Shown in pieces: positions 1-9,959 of a DNA stretch of 64,000 nucleotides. Source of the DNA: Imbricaverruca yamaguchii (taxonomy: Eukaryota > Arthropoda > Thecostraca > Neoverrucidae); NCBI GenBank assembly GCA_034440575.1, contig JAOTOL010001624.1, positions 2,200,001 through 2,264,000 on the forward strand. Reading direction: 5' to 3'. Position 1 is the first letter of the stretch; each line of letters begins with the position of its first letter. The notes under the pieces were generated by a model, which worked only from the letters and a program-made list of their open reading frames with translations, ran no database searches and was not told the DNA's origin. Both the position numbers and the translations under genes were made by a program.

Positions 1-900
1 GCCTCTTGCTGATATTAAGAGAAGAAACATCGCATGAATCAAGAAGATCCATTCATTTGCCAGTTCCGCGGACCCTCCAAGGTACGCAGACTTTCACCCC
101 AAAACTTTCTATCCTTTCTACAAAAGCTGTGCATCCTGAAGATGTTCCATAGGTGAAGCACAGGTGCATGCATTCGATTTTTCGACATCTTTTAAAATGA
201 GGAAAAATGTATCTGTCTTAATATTATCCAGTTGTACCTCTTAGCTTCCGAGATGCACTTCTGCGCATTTTCTGATATCATTTTAAATTGGATCATGCTG
301 TGTCTTGCCACCTTCTTCCGCCAGATTCTGTTCAACGCTCACTACGTGCATGCACGAATACGAGGCATCGCACATCGTGCACTCGGCATCATAGGAGAGA
401 AATCGTGGATAATAAAACTAATTGTATCTGTTTACGTGATTCTAGGGTAGGCCGTCAGAACGTGTTCGCATATCAAAAGCATATAGTCGTCTGGTGTTGG
501 TCGGGCCTGCCACGGTCGAAGCAGGTTCCTGATATGCAAACTGTTTCAAGCATATGCGAGACTTGCTATCTCTCGCCCATCTGTCGCATGCGAATTCGCT
601 TGGGCCTTGTCCTCCCGTGTAATAATACAATGCAATGAAATTAAATGCAATCAAAGGTAGTATAAACTGCAACTGTGGTTCTAAAAAGCTGTTGCTGTGC
701 CATCTTTTACACCCTGTATTTCATGAAACCATGATGAGAAAATGAAGCTGTGTTTAATTGTCCTAGTCAGCGCACATGTTACATTCGTGAACAAATACAC
801 GGACTTGGCGACTTAAAACCATACTTCCTAGAGTAGAACCCATCTGTGAAGGAAATGGCTCTGTCCAGGCCGGAACTCTATCCAAGCCCATATACGCCTA
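1..900. other. Unique sequence, no gene recognised
   Basis: Both strands are interrupted by frequent stops. Short frames up to about 116 residues have no recognisable domain. I see no repeat family, RNA gene or mobile element here. Confidence 0.5.
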
Positions 901-1124
901 TCCCCGCCCACGATGCATGAGGACACAACACTTTATTCCACTCTTCATTTCACTAATTGCTCTGCTCCTCTGCCGCGTCCGTTCCTTTCCAAACACCACT
1001 CCGCTCCGGCCTTGATGGCATTCCGTTCCGGCCTCGGCTCAGCACGCCGTTCTTTTTCGCTTCGCCTCATAACATTCGCCCGTTTCGCTCCATTCCTGCC
1101 ACAGCCCATCGCATGGGCCCGCTC

Positions 1125-1165
1125 CACTCCGCCACTCCACTCCACTCCACTCCACTGCACTTCGT
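1125..1165. repeat. CCACT short tandem tract
   Basis: A short run of the pentamer CCACT (ctccactccactccactc) lies inside a wider pyrimidine-rich stretch (about 930-1240) built of CGCTCC/CACTCC-like words. The apparent reading frames of about 160 codons across 913-1427 come from this low-complexity composition and are not called as genes. Confidence 0.6.
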
Positions 1166-1239
1166 TTTGCGTCACTCCGCCCACTCCGCTCAGTTTCGGT
1201 CCGGCCAGCGCTACACTCTCTCCCGCTACTTGTCAGACT

Positions 1240-1416
1240 CGTGTTATTTTTTTCTTTGGTGGTTCACGACGTTCCTTATGCGATATTCTAATCGGCACCG
1301 CCCACACTGCTTCGCCGCGCTTGGCCGCCGGATTGATCGAATCGTCCGAGCGAGCGTTGAACCCGGGACCTATACATCCGAGTTCGACGTTCTAATCACT
1401 CGGTCATCCCCGCCCC
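1240..1416 (-). mobile_element. tRNA-derived SINE, family A, diverged copy
   Basis: On the minus strand this copy has a head with GGCCGAGTG-like box A remains (seen on plus as cactcggtcatccccgcccc) and a box B region (seen on plus as gttgaacccgggacc). The body carries the same GCATAAG/GAACCACC motifs as the three better copies at 7322, 24761 and 58462. It is flanked by the 9-bp direct repeat TGTCAGACT (1231-1239 and 1417-1425), consistent with a target-site duplication. Many substitutions and the degraded box B make it the oldest of the four copies in the window. Confidence 0.8.
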
Positions 1417-1429
1417 TGTCAGACTGAGC

Positions 1430-2790
1430 CGGATGTTAGTCCGGTGCGGGGCTGCGTGTCGCAGGTGCAGACGGCCACAAGGTGCGGCTCAACACCTCGG
1501 CGTACGGCGCATTCTCGCGGAGGGAGCGGGCTGCCAGGTGGCAAAGCAACCGCCGAACCATTTTCCTCCATCAGTGTCAGAGTTTTGACTTGGATCATCA
1601 ATTCTATCGTTCAAGTTTCTAAGATAAAAGCGGTACTGTTGCCGCTGGCTATCCATCATTGATCCAGTATGAACGGTGTCGGGTTCTCTGGGTAGAATGG
1701 AGTGAATGTGTTTGGCCCTCGCACGGCCGGGGAGGGGAATCCAGCTCTCCTGTTGGTTTTCGCGAAAGCGAAAATCCGACGAACGGCAGTGTGCTCAGAT
1801 GTGGTACAACTTTCCCTTCATCAATTTTGCATGCTTCGAAAACATGGGGATCAGATCTGTCAAAGTCCTACGGCCAGTTAAATGAGATTACCTGCGAAAA
1901 ACTTTAAGTTGTCACATATCTCCGAATGGAGATATTAACATAAAATTGTCAAGGATTGCTTTTCTTAATAAAACTAACGAAGCTGCTGTGTAAAATCTTC
2001 AGGAATTCTGGCTTTGGTCCTGTCATATTTCACCATTTCACCATTTTAGGGTCTAAATAACAATTTTTCGAAGCCGTGCACCTTTCTACGTTGCTAAGGG
2101 CATGCAAAGTACCTTTTCAAGGGGTGATATACTAGATCGGTCCACCAATACTTAGCATTTGCAAAAGGTTTAAAGTTGTTGCTCCTAAAGGCGGCCCCCA
2201 TTTCACCTGACGTACTAACTATCTGAGCCGAATTTCAGGTCTATTTAGAGGTGGCTCCATTTTGACACTTTCGCTGTTCGTAGATTAATGCAGGCAACCT
2301 AACGATCCCATCCAATCTGCATTAACAGCTAACACCTCTGCACACCTTTATATCAGTAGCCATGCGACTATATTGATATTTTCAACCTTAGCAGATACCC
2401 TAAGCGTTATAACAACGAAGTCAGCTGAGTGTAGACACAATTGCAGCTGTTTGCGCGCGCAAGCGCCTCGGCGACTCGGCAGGGAAGAGGCGTTACAGAG
2501 TGCGCGCTTCAGCGTGGCGAGCGTGGCTAGGTTTGAGCGCGGATGGTGCTGGCTGGTTAGGTGTTGTGTGGTAAATCGACACTTTGTGTGAAGTGACATA
2601 ATCGGAAATTAGGACGTCGGATTAGGATTAGTAATTTGTAATTACAGGTTCAAAGAGGGAAAACATCGGAGTCAATCAATGTAACGTTGATCTCCGGACC
2701 CAACTATCTACCGGGCAGTTCTATTTCGGGTCCGCGAATTTTGTACTCACCTTCGCCTTTTGCCAGTGTGTTTTTGTCACCAGGACAAAG
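1430..2790. other. Unique sequence, no gene recognised
   Basis: No open frame over about 85 codons and no recognisable domain or repeat. A GC-richer patch (about 2440-2530) sits in otherwise average composition. Confidence 0.5.
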
Positions 2791-2796
2791 CTCTTG

Positions 2797-3010
2797 CCGG
2801 CTCGGTAGCGTACTTGGATAATACATACACTACCTGGAGTTCGGGGGGTCAGTGGTTCGATTCTGTCTGTTGGCAGAACTTTCCGTGGGCCGGCTCCCTA
2901 CCAGGAGTTGAAACAAGGTAGTGATCGCTGTGCCGCGGGTGAACGCTGACCAAGCGGCGCCTGAGGCATTGGGGTTACGTCCGTGATTCGCCTCCGAATC
3001 CGACTCGAGT
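2797..3010 (+). mobile_element. tRNA-like SINE candidate, family D
   Basis: A box A-like string (gctcggtagcgtacttgg, 2800-2817) is followed 37 bp later by a box B-like string (ggttcgattctg, from 2854), the spacing of an internal RNA polymerase III promoter. The acceptor ends do not pair, so it is not a functional tRNA. About 150 bp of GC-rich unrelated body follows, then AT-rich DNA with an AATAAA at about 3092. I could not find a target-site duplication or a second copy, so the boundaries are approximate. Confidence 0.5.
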
Positions 3011-3199
3011 GAGACGAGCCAGACGAGACCGAGTGTGTGAGTGTGTACTTGTGCTTTGTGCCTTGGATAACTCGAATTGCACCTTATATCTAATAAAGTT
3101 TTGTATTCTTGTTATTTTTTGCTACTTATTGCTATTTTCCACGATTAAAGTAAGACCAGTGGGTATGGGCGCCAATGTCTATCCCAAGTTAGGATAATG

Positions 3200-4290
3200 C
3201 TGGATTGGATTTGAGATGCAAAACGGCAAATGTGCGAAGCTTGTGACCAGCACAAATCCTAGCCCAAGCGATCGCTAAAATAGCCCAAGCTTACTCTGCC
3301 TTAACATATAAATAGGTAGTATTAAGCATCGAACGTTCAGTGATACAAAAAAAGTTGTCGCGTTGCCGGGTAGGGTAGTACACAGCACAGCTATTGGAAC
3401 AAACGTGCATTTCGGAGCCACCTCTAAAAATTGTTCCAATGGTCCAATTTTTGGTAGGGGAACTTATCATGAGGTATGTAATAGGGGCACCCTTTAGGAA
3501 CAAAACATTTAACACTTTTTGCAGTTTGGACCTCTCTAGTGATATACCTTCCCAAAACAAATTTTCCAAACATTTGTAGTTCATTTTTCTCGTAACTCTT
3601 AAAATCGTAATGTTGGAAAATACTTTTAATTTCGATTGATGTAAATAGTGGTTCAATACCCTTCTCCGTTCTCATTCCACCACACTTCTAATCTTAAAAC
3701 TCGCCCAAAAATGAATCCACATGGACCCAAAGAGTGACATCTGGGACTCCACAAGTACCCGTAGTGGCGTCTCTCCTGCACAAACAAATCCTGGCTACGT
3801 TTCTCAGAATCCTCAGGGACGGCTATTGACGATCCTTTCTTTATTCTTCTGTCTCTCCGTGAGTGTCACATTTCCGATATGTAGGGAGAGGGCGGAAATC
3901 CACCCCCGCCTGGCGCGGGGTAGACAAAGACCAAAGCACGGCTTCCTTGAACATATTAGCTCCGGGGCTGCGGCGGTGACCAACTGAGGGGCTGCGGCGG
4001 TGGTCGCACGATCGTGACCAACTTTCACGCTATCCAATCAAATCACACTTCCTATTGCTCACGTATTACTGGAGGGGAAGCTTGAAAGGCTGGCATTATC
4101 CACAATTTGAGGCAATTGCGGCCACCCCTTCTGGCCAATCTTGTTAGACGAGGCACTAGGTCAGACCAGCGTGGACATGCAGCCCGCTGTCTCGGGAGTG
4201 CCATCAGCAACATGTCTGCGCTTGCTTCGTTTGCCAACGTTGGAAGTTCAAAGCTGATTGATGTCGTAATCGTCACTGGCTGAAACAACC
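3200..4290. other. Mostly unique sequence, no gene recognised
   Basis: Short frames on both strands (up to 121 codons) overlap each other and match no family I know. The 3400-3670 stretch is AT-rich; 3900-4030 is G/C-richer with a short GGGGCTGCGGCGGTG duplication at about 3964 and 3987. Confidence 0.4.
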
Positions 4291-4293
4291 GGA

Positions 4294-4335
4294 GTGTAGC
4301 TTTGGACGTCTTTTCAAAGGCGTCCAAAGCTACAC
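4294..4335. repeat. Perfect 15-bp inverted repeat (hairpin)
   Basis: GTGTAGCTTTGGACG at 4294-4308 is followed after a 12-base loop by its exact reverse complement at 4321-4335. The flanks do not continue the symmetry. The arm is long enough to form a stable hairpin in RNA or a small cruciform. Nothing nearby shows a transcript, so its role is unknown. Confidence 0.9.
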
Positions 4336-4363
4336 CCATCCATCCTCCATGTACCATCCTAGT

Positions 4364-4467
4364 AGTTTCAACTCTTAAATGAGACCTTATGTGGTATGCC
4401 CTACCAATCCATTTGCGACTGCCCATTGCCTTAATGCATAGTGTTCTCCCAATAATTTTCAGAAATA
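4364..4467 (+). repeat. Dispersed ~100-bp repeat, copy 1
   Basis: This segment aligns with 5212-5341 (opposite strand) and 14141-14253. Shared landmarks in order are TTCAACTyTTAA, a GGGACCCTA-like word, GTGGTATGCCC, a CCCATTGCC-like word and CCCAATAATTTTCAGAAA. The hairpin at 4294-4335 lies directly upstream. No tRNA head, terminal inverted repeat or coding potential is visible, so the class is unknown. Confidence 0.75.
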
Positions 4468-4524
4468 TGCATCTCGGAAACAGCAGTCAGCAGCGCAGCC
4501 AACTGCGAGATTGAGTCGTCAGCC

Positions 4525-4757
4525 TGTTATTGGAGTCGACTGACAGACGTGCCCACGTGTGCAGCTTGTTATTGGAGTCGGCTGACGAACGTGCCCACGT
4601 GCGCAGCTTGCTATTGGAGTCCGTTGACGGTCGTGCCCACGTGTGCAGCTTGTTGTTAGAGTTCGTTGACGGACGTGCCGACATGTGCAGCTTGTCATTG
4701 GAGCTGGATGACGGACGTACCCACGTGTGCAGCTTGTCGGAATCGGCTGACGAAGGT
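4525..4757. repeat. 51-bp minisatellite
   Basis: Four to five imperfect copies of a 51-bp unit, with landmarks TTATTGGAGTCG, CTGACGGACGTGCC and CACGTGTGCAGCTTG. Because 51 is a multiple of three the array stays open in two frames, giving an apparent protein with a 17-residue repeat (about 4530-5090). I regard that frame as a by-product of the repeat. Confidence 0.85.
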
Positions 4758-5211
4758 GTTTACATGTACACGCCTACTGCTTTGCACTCGCCCCTGTGGA
4801 CTTGCCACACGGGGAAATCCCTACAAACAGCTCGACACCATAATCGCCTTATCAGTGGATCGCACGGTGGGTATCTCGCGTTGAATGCACACAGCGATGC
4901 GCACAACTGCCCGTTGAATGCTTCCGAGTTCTTGATGAGGTATTTGCGTCCCACAGAATTACAGATGTTGACCAAAGTCGCTGCCGCTGATGATGTAAAC
5001 AGAATCGTGCTATTTATTCATTTCCGGTGCAAGGTACCAGGAATTCGGTATTTCACGAAGCAGCTCGCGGAGCCATATATGGGTCTATAGCGCATCTATT
5101 AGCACGACAGCACTGGTAGGCTACTACCCATGCATTTGATTGGTATTTGCTCACAATGATTCAGGTGCAACCGTGTTCCTGAATACAAAGGTCCGGTGGC
5201 ATGGGTGTTGA

Positions 5212-5341
5212 TTTCTGAAAATGATTGGGGGGGGGGGACAGAATACATGAAGACAATGTACAGGCGAAAATGGTTTGGAGGCACACTTCATAGGGTCCCA
5301 TATTAAAGGTTGAAATCATTGGGTAGGGGGGCAAAGCCAAC
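5212..5341 (-). repeat. Dispersed ~130-bp repeat, copy 2 (inverted)
   Basis: The reverse complement reads GGCTTTGCCCCCCTACCC, then TTCAACCTTTAATATGGGACC, then a C-run and AATCATTTTCAGAAAT. It lines up with 4364-4467 and with 14141-14253 over most of its length. A 10-bp poly-G run at 5228-5237 interrupts it. The copies differ by many substitutions, so insertion is old. Confidence 0.75.
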
Positions 5342-5639
5342 ATTGAGGGGAACTTATCCTCTCAAACGTATATAAAACAGCACACCTGTCCGATACCCTC
5401 CAGTATCTTGTCTAACCACAGTAGGTTATATCTTGCAAAAAGGGCTATGGATGTTCAATGGGTGGTAATTTTGGGATTCATTTTCGATGGAGGTGACTAC
5501 CAGCTGTTGCTAGGTGAAACCCTTAGAAAGGCATTTGGCATCGAATGCAATTGGTTTGTACAGTCAGGTACACATCTTGTCGAATGCACGACCAGAACTA
5601 GAGTACGGCGGAGGTACTAGGTACATTCAAGTCTACCTT

Positions 5640-6320
5640 CACCTTTTCTGAACGGTGACGCATTAGCTGGACTGTTGGCACTCGGTGGATCTTACCTGGC
5701 ATTGGTGACCTTTTCGGACGAATTATTCAGCTCGTGGTGAAAGCATGCTTTGTAGTCCTATTGGCAATTGGTGACACATACCTCGCTTGATGACCTTTTG
5801 AATGAATTATTCAGCTTGTGGTGGAATAATGTTTTTGAAGTCCTATTGGCTGCATCCAAAAACAACATTATTTTTGTTTCGTTTCGTGCATGCTTTATCA
5901 ATTATTCGCATCACCGTCTGAGGCCGTATGACCCGGCAGATTAATAATACGTAATAAACCATCTACTTATTCGCATATAAAGCATTACGAACACAGCCGG
6001 TTTCAAGCTGGCCACCTACATTTCGGCTTGTCGACCAACGTGCATAATTTCAACACGACGTTTGGAAATATTAATAATAATTTTGACGTGAGTTGCAGAA
6101 GGGCTTATATTTAGACAGACAGACAGACATGAATTAAGGCCATCCACAATTAGCTCGTGGCTATTATAGCCTCACGTCATGCAAATAAAAAAGTTGGTTC
6201 GCGATCTGGACACGTGCAGATCGCTCTGTCTTGCCTGGTGGGCCTGTCGCGTGTCTGTGACACCAGAACAAATTCGCATGCTAGTGAGTCTGGCTCACCA
6301 TGTGCCTGACTTTATATGTG
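5640..6320. other. Unique sequence with a short internal duplication
   Basis: Two related segments at about 5690-5765 and 5765-5850 share GACCTTTT, GAATTATTCAGCT and GTGGTGAA-type words, an old ~75-bp tandem duplication. A (GACA)4 tract lies at about 6115-6129. No gene is recognised. Confidence 0.5.
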
Positions 6321-6340
6321 CCTTGAGCCACGCTAGTGCA

Positions 6341-6401
6341 TGTGTGTGTGTGTGATTGCGGTTTTAGTGCGCATCGACCATGGTTGGTCATGTAGCGCCC
6401 A
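6341..6401 (-). mobile_element. 61-bp hairpin mini-element with 13-bp TSD
   Basis: The insert is bounded by perfect 13-bp direct repeats CCACGCTAGTGCA (6328-6340 and 6402-6414), so it is a clean insertion. On the minus strand it begins TGGGCGCTACATGACC, forms an imperfect hairpin with GGTCGATGCGC, and ends in TAAAACCGCAAT followed by (CA)n. It has no tRNA head, no box A or B and no coding capacity. The same sequence starting at the same base is found at 7934 and 50258, and the hairpin is the 3' part of the tRNA-headed SINE at 40101-40260. Confidence 0.85.
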
Positions 6402-7321
6402 CCACGCTAGTGCAATGCGGTGATAAAAGCATCCGTTATTTCTGCAAGTGTCACTCATACGTTTTAATGGATTTCCTCATGTGCATGGCTAAAGGAGCAT
6501 CTACCACCCAACTCCTGGCAGTACAATTTGACAGACCATGTCAATGCCAAAGCTATGATATCATAAACTGAACACCGCGCTATTTCTGCTCAACAATATC
6601 ACAGATTTCTGCCGTTAAGCGTGACATAATTACCATGGACGGATACTTTTAGGTGCTTATTGTAGCTGGCAACTAAACAGCGTGCTAGCATGCTGTTATA
6701 AGGCAAGTGGCCGTTAATGTTTGAATAGTTGTCGCAATTAACTGACCATGGACGATCTGTCGCTGGGAGAGGGGGTTATGGATATTTCACGGCTATTGTG
6801 GTGGGTGTCGGTGGTCCCACAGGTCTTAAAGACCATCCTCAGTAAACTCACCTCAGCTGAAGGACACTTGCATTCTTTTGGTGGTAGCATGCCTAATATG
6901 CAACACCCCTGGAGTTCCCACTGGGCAAGGCACAACATGTAGCTACACGAATTCCGTGTCACGCATTCCAATTAACCGTGTATTGCTGGATTCCGGATAC
7001 CAGCGTGTACAGACGCATCTTGCACTGAGTTTCTTTCAGTACTCAATTTATGGTTTTCCAACACCTCTTGTGCTTGCATCACGTTGATATTATTCAGGTA
7101 TTGCATTGTGCATCATTTAACAATTAAACGAGATGGCTTTTCAGCATTTCTTGTGCCCGCATCTCGTTCGCACGATCGACTGACGTGGACATGCAGGTGA
7201 CTCTGACAATCCTACCAGGCATCCACAGCGACACGCGGCAGACTACCACCATCTGGTGACCAGTCCACTGTGACACGTTCACGTTCGGGAGCCTCCGCGA
7301 ACATCCGGTGAGTTCGGATTC

Positions 7322-7500
7322 TGTTTGTTTGTTTATTGGGTGGTTCACGACGCACTTTATGCACATTCACGGCTAATGGCGCCTCCCGCACTGTTTCCCG
7401 GTGGGCCGCGGGATTGGGAAATGTCCCGAGCGGCGCTAGTGTCGAACCCGGACCTTTGGTACCCATAGCCCAACACCTTAACCACTCGGGCTTCCCCGCT
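7322..7500 (-). mobile_element. tRNA-derived SINE, family A
   Basis: On the minus strand: tRNA-Leu/Ser-like head (box A remains near 7487, box B GGTTCGACAC-like near 7440), a ~100-bp body with GCCGTGAATGTGCATAAAGTG, and a 3' tail of AAAC repeats (seen as gtttgtttgttt at 7323). Flanking 17-bp repeats CCGGTGAGTTCGGATTC (7305-7321) and CCGGTGTGTTCGGATTC (7501-7517) differ by one base and are the TSD. It is intermediate in age between the copy at 1240 and those at 24761 and 58462. Confidence 0.92.
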
Positions 7501-7933
7501 CCGGTGTGTTCGGATTCGTCGGCATCGTGTGCCAAATGGTGGCGGCCCGGGACGCGGGAGTTCTTCCGGCGGCCTCGCTGCGGACCCTCAGCAATTGGAG
7601 TTCCCCACTGCCGGCTGAGCGTGCCGATCTAGTCGACACTGTGGCGCGCCGCATGACGCTCATTGCCGACACGGGCGGCGCGGCCGCAGTCATCAGCGTG
7701 CGGAGCGGTGCGGCATTGTGCTGCGCCGCCGCGCCGGCAATCTTCAGCCGGCCCGCCGATTTCCAATCCCGGGTTTGACAAGTTTTTGCCGCCGCGCAGT
7801 GGTCTCGGCCAGTTTGAAACGGTCGCTTAAATCGGATCGGCGCCTCTTCGCCTATTGCCACCTCGCCTACTGCCACTTCCCCTACCTGTCATTTCACGCA
7901 CAGGTAGTTCGAACCCCGGCAACTCGCTTAGAC

Positions 7934-7994
7934 TGGGCGCTAAATGACCAAACCTGGTCGATGCGCCCTAAAACTCAAATAACCAAGTAATCAG
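7934..7994 (+). mobile_element. 61-bp hairpin mini-element, older copy
   Basis: It begins TGGGCGCTAAATGACC at the same base as the copies at 6341 and 50258, continues with the complementary stem CCTGGTCGATGCGCCC and ends in TAAAACTCAAATAACC. Flanking segments CTCGCTTAGAC (7923-7933) and CCCGCTTCCAC (7995-8005) agree at 8 of 11 positions, a plausible decayed TSD. A box B-like string (agttcgaacccc) lies about 25 bp upstream, so an alternative reading is a 5'-truncated SINE. Confidence 0.7.
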
Positions 7995-8051
7995 CCCGCT
8001 TCCACCATTTCATACACGACATTTCACCTGGCTGAAAGATTCACTGAATTA

Positions 8052-8619
8052 TACAGAATGTCCATAAAGCATCTTTACAATTTAACAAATGTATTACAAA
8101 AGCAACTTAACAGATAAATATGTGGAAACTATTACAAAATGAGAAGTAGATATTTTCAAGTTTTGAAGTTGAATTAATTTTTATTTGATTATAATTTGAT
8201 ATTGAAGATTTCCTGCCATGTTCACTGTAGCATAGCCCCATCAATGGTGGCAATGGCGTCAGTGATCCTTTGCTTCAGGTTGTTGATGTCCCGCATCTTT
8301 GTTTGCTACACGATATCTTAAATATAACTCCATACAAATAAGTCCAGGGGAGTGATATCTGAGTGATAACGAGGTGGCCAGGGAATGGGACATCCCTTCC
8401 AATCCACCGTTCTGGAAGCCATCTTCTGGAGCGCCATTTTTATGCTTTCATTTAACAGAACCTCTTTCATCAGCATGGTACCTGAAAAACACACATGGAA
8501 TGTGATTAAATACTTTGATGACCATTGATTACATTCAACAAATCTGATAAAAACATCCCATCAATTGCCTTTCTAATATTATTTTGTTAAGTGTAAAGAT
8601 ACTTTATGGTCACCCTGTA
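8052..8619 (-). mobile_element. Mariner-like DNA transposon relic (internally deleted)
   Basis: Imperfect terminal inverted repeats are seen: TACAGAATGTCCATAAAGC on the left and, reversed, TACAGGGTGACCATAAAGT on the right, each bordered by TA (8050-8051 and 8620-8621). TA is the target duplicated by Tc1/mariner elements. The minus strand of about 8440-8210 translates as the C-terminal end of the transposase, including PIPWPPR, then a degenerate form of the family motif SPDLTPLDFFLWG, and INNLKQRITDAIATIDGAML. Stop codons break it and the N-terminal DNA-binding part and the first catalytic acids are missing, so it is dead and at most could move in trans. Confidence 0.88.
8215..8440 (-). pseudogene. 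Mariner-like transposase, C-terminal fragment
   Basis: In an active enzyme this region holds the last catalytic carboxylate of the DDE/D triad (the D of SPDLTPLD) in the nuclease that cuts and pastes the element. Here I read RTVDWKGCPIPWPPR, then YHSDITPLDLFVWSY in place of SPDLTPLDFFLWGY, then stops and QTKMRDINNLKQRITDA. The family motif is damaged and at least three in-frame stops follow or interrupt it. Only about 75 of the usual roughly 350 residues remain. Confidence 0.85.
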
Positions 8620-9027
8620 TAATTAGCTGATGTATATGATTCATGTTAATAGTTTACTGATGGATGCAAATATTTGGTCAACATACCTGGGATCCATAAC
8701 ATACAATATATCTGGACGCCTTAAATCCCTGGGGCTGGTTAAAAAGACAGTGTTTGTTTTTATTCGTTATTGTATTGAAGAGCTAACCCGTGAAAGCGTT
8801 TATGTTGACATAGTAAAAAAGGGTCAAGCCAATGTAGGTTAGATTGAAGGTTAAAACCAGCTTCCGAGCTATGCGTGTTGAGGCACAGGAAGAATGTCTA
8901 GTGGAAACCAATATAGTCCAGAGCTCATGTCATAACCTACTTATTAACTTCGGCTTTGCTGAAGTCATCGAACGTCATAGGAAGTCAACCCAGTGACGTG
9001 AAAATAATCTTGGGGAATGGCTTAGGA

Positions 9028-9140
<113 letters not shown>

Positions 9141-9442
9141 AACTCGGGTCCTTTAAACAGAACAATTCAAACACAATGTGTGCATCTGTTTCCTATTCGA
9201 AAATCCTGAGGTTAGGTCAGGTCATGCCGTACGGTTAGGTGAAGCAATTTCAAGCTTCAATACCCCCGGTACATCAGATTTGATGTATACAAATGTTGCA
9301 AGAAGAACTGATATGACACTGAAACACCTTTGCAAACTGGCCAGCTTCTGATCAAGCTATACAGATAGATTGACAAAACGAGCACCTAGCACTCGCCCGA
9401 GGGCACACTGCCTGGAATGTAATTCCATGGAATTATCAAATC

Positions 9443-9478
9443 AGGTCAAATCAGGTCAGATCGCACGAGGACAGGTCA
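9443..9478 (+). promoter_or_regulatory. AGGTCA half-site cluster (DR4 plus one)
   Basis: AGGTCA at 9443-9448 and 9453-9458 is spaced by four bases, and a third copy lies at 9473-9478. A direct repeat of AGGTCA with a 4-bp spacer is the known layout of a binding site for some RXR-partner nuclear receptors. No promoter or gene is visible beside it, and AGGTCA also occurs in dispersed repeats in this window, so function is only a possibility. Confidence 0.3.
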
Positions 9479-9684
9479 TTTCGATTCATTGGTTGGTCAT
9501 TCATGTCACGCGACTTTTGTGACGCCGAAACCAAATTAGGATATGATTTCAAGAAGAACTGCATACTGTATAACATGACATTGTGTAGGATATGCATGGT
9601 CTTTGATTAAGGAAATACATTAAAGCAAGCACAAGCCAACGACCAAGCACGAAATACAGTCGTCGTGAGGAGAGTGGACCCAAC

Positions 9685-9940
9685 CACGGCGACCGGCGCA
9701 GTCACTATCCGAGGACCGTAGGCGGTGACGGGAGGATGAAGTGCAGGCGCCGGACCGGCGCAGTCACTATCCGAGGACCGGAGGCGGAGAAGGGAGGACA
9801 CGTGCCGGCGCCGGACCGACGCAGACACTATCCGAGAACCGGAGGCGGCGAAGGGAGGACACGTGCCGGCGCCGGACCGGCGCAGTCACTATCCGAGGAC
9901 CGGAGGCGGAGAAGGGAGGAGGAAGTGCCGGCGACGGGGA
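9685..9940. repeat. ~62-bp GC-rich minisatellite
   Basis: Four copies of a 61-62-bp unit: CGGCGCAGTCACTATCCGAG, then ACCGGAGGCGG, GGGAGGA, and a GTGCCGGCGCCGGAC palindromic end. The motif CAGTCAC/CAGACAC starts at 9699, 9761, 9822 and 9883. Open frames crossing it on both strands are by-products. Confidence 0.9.
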
Positions 9941-9959
9941 CACTCGGAGTAACATTGGA

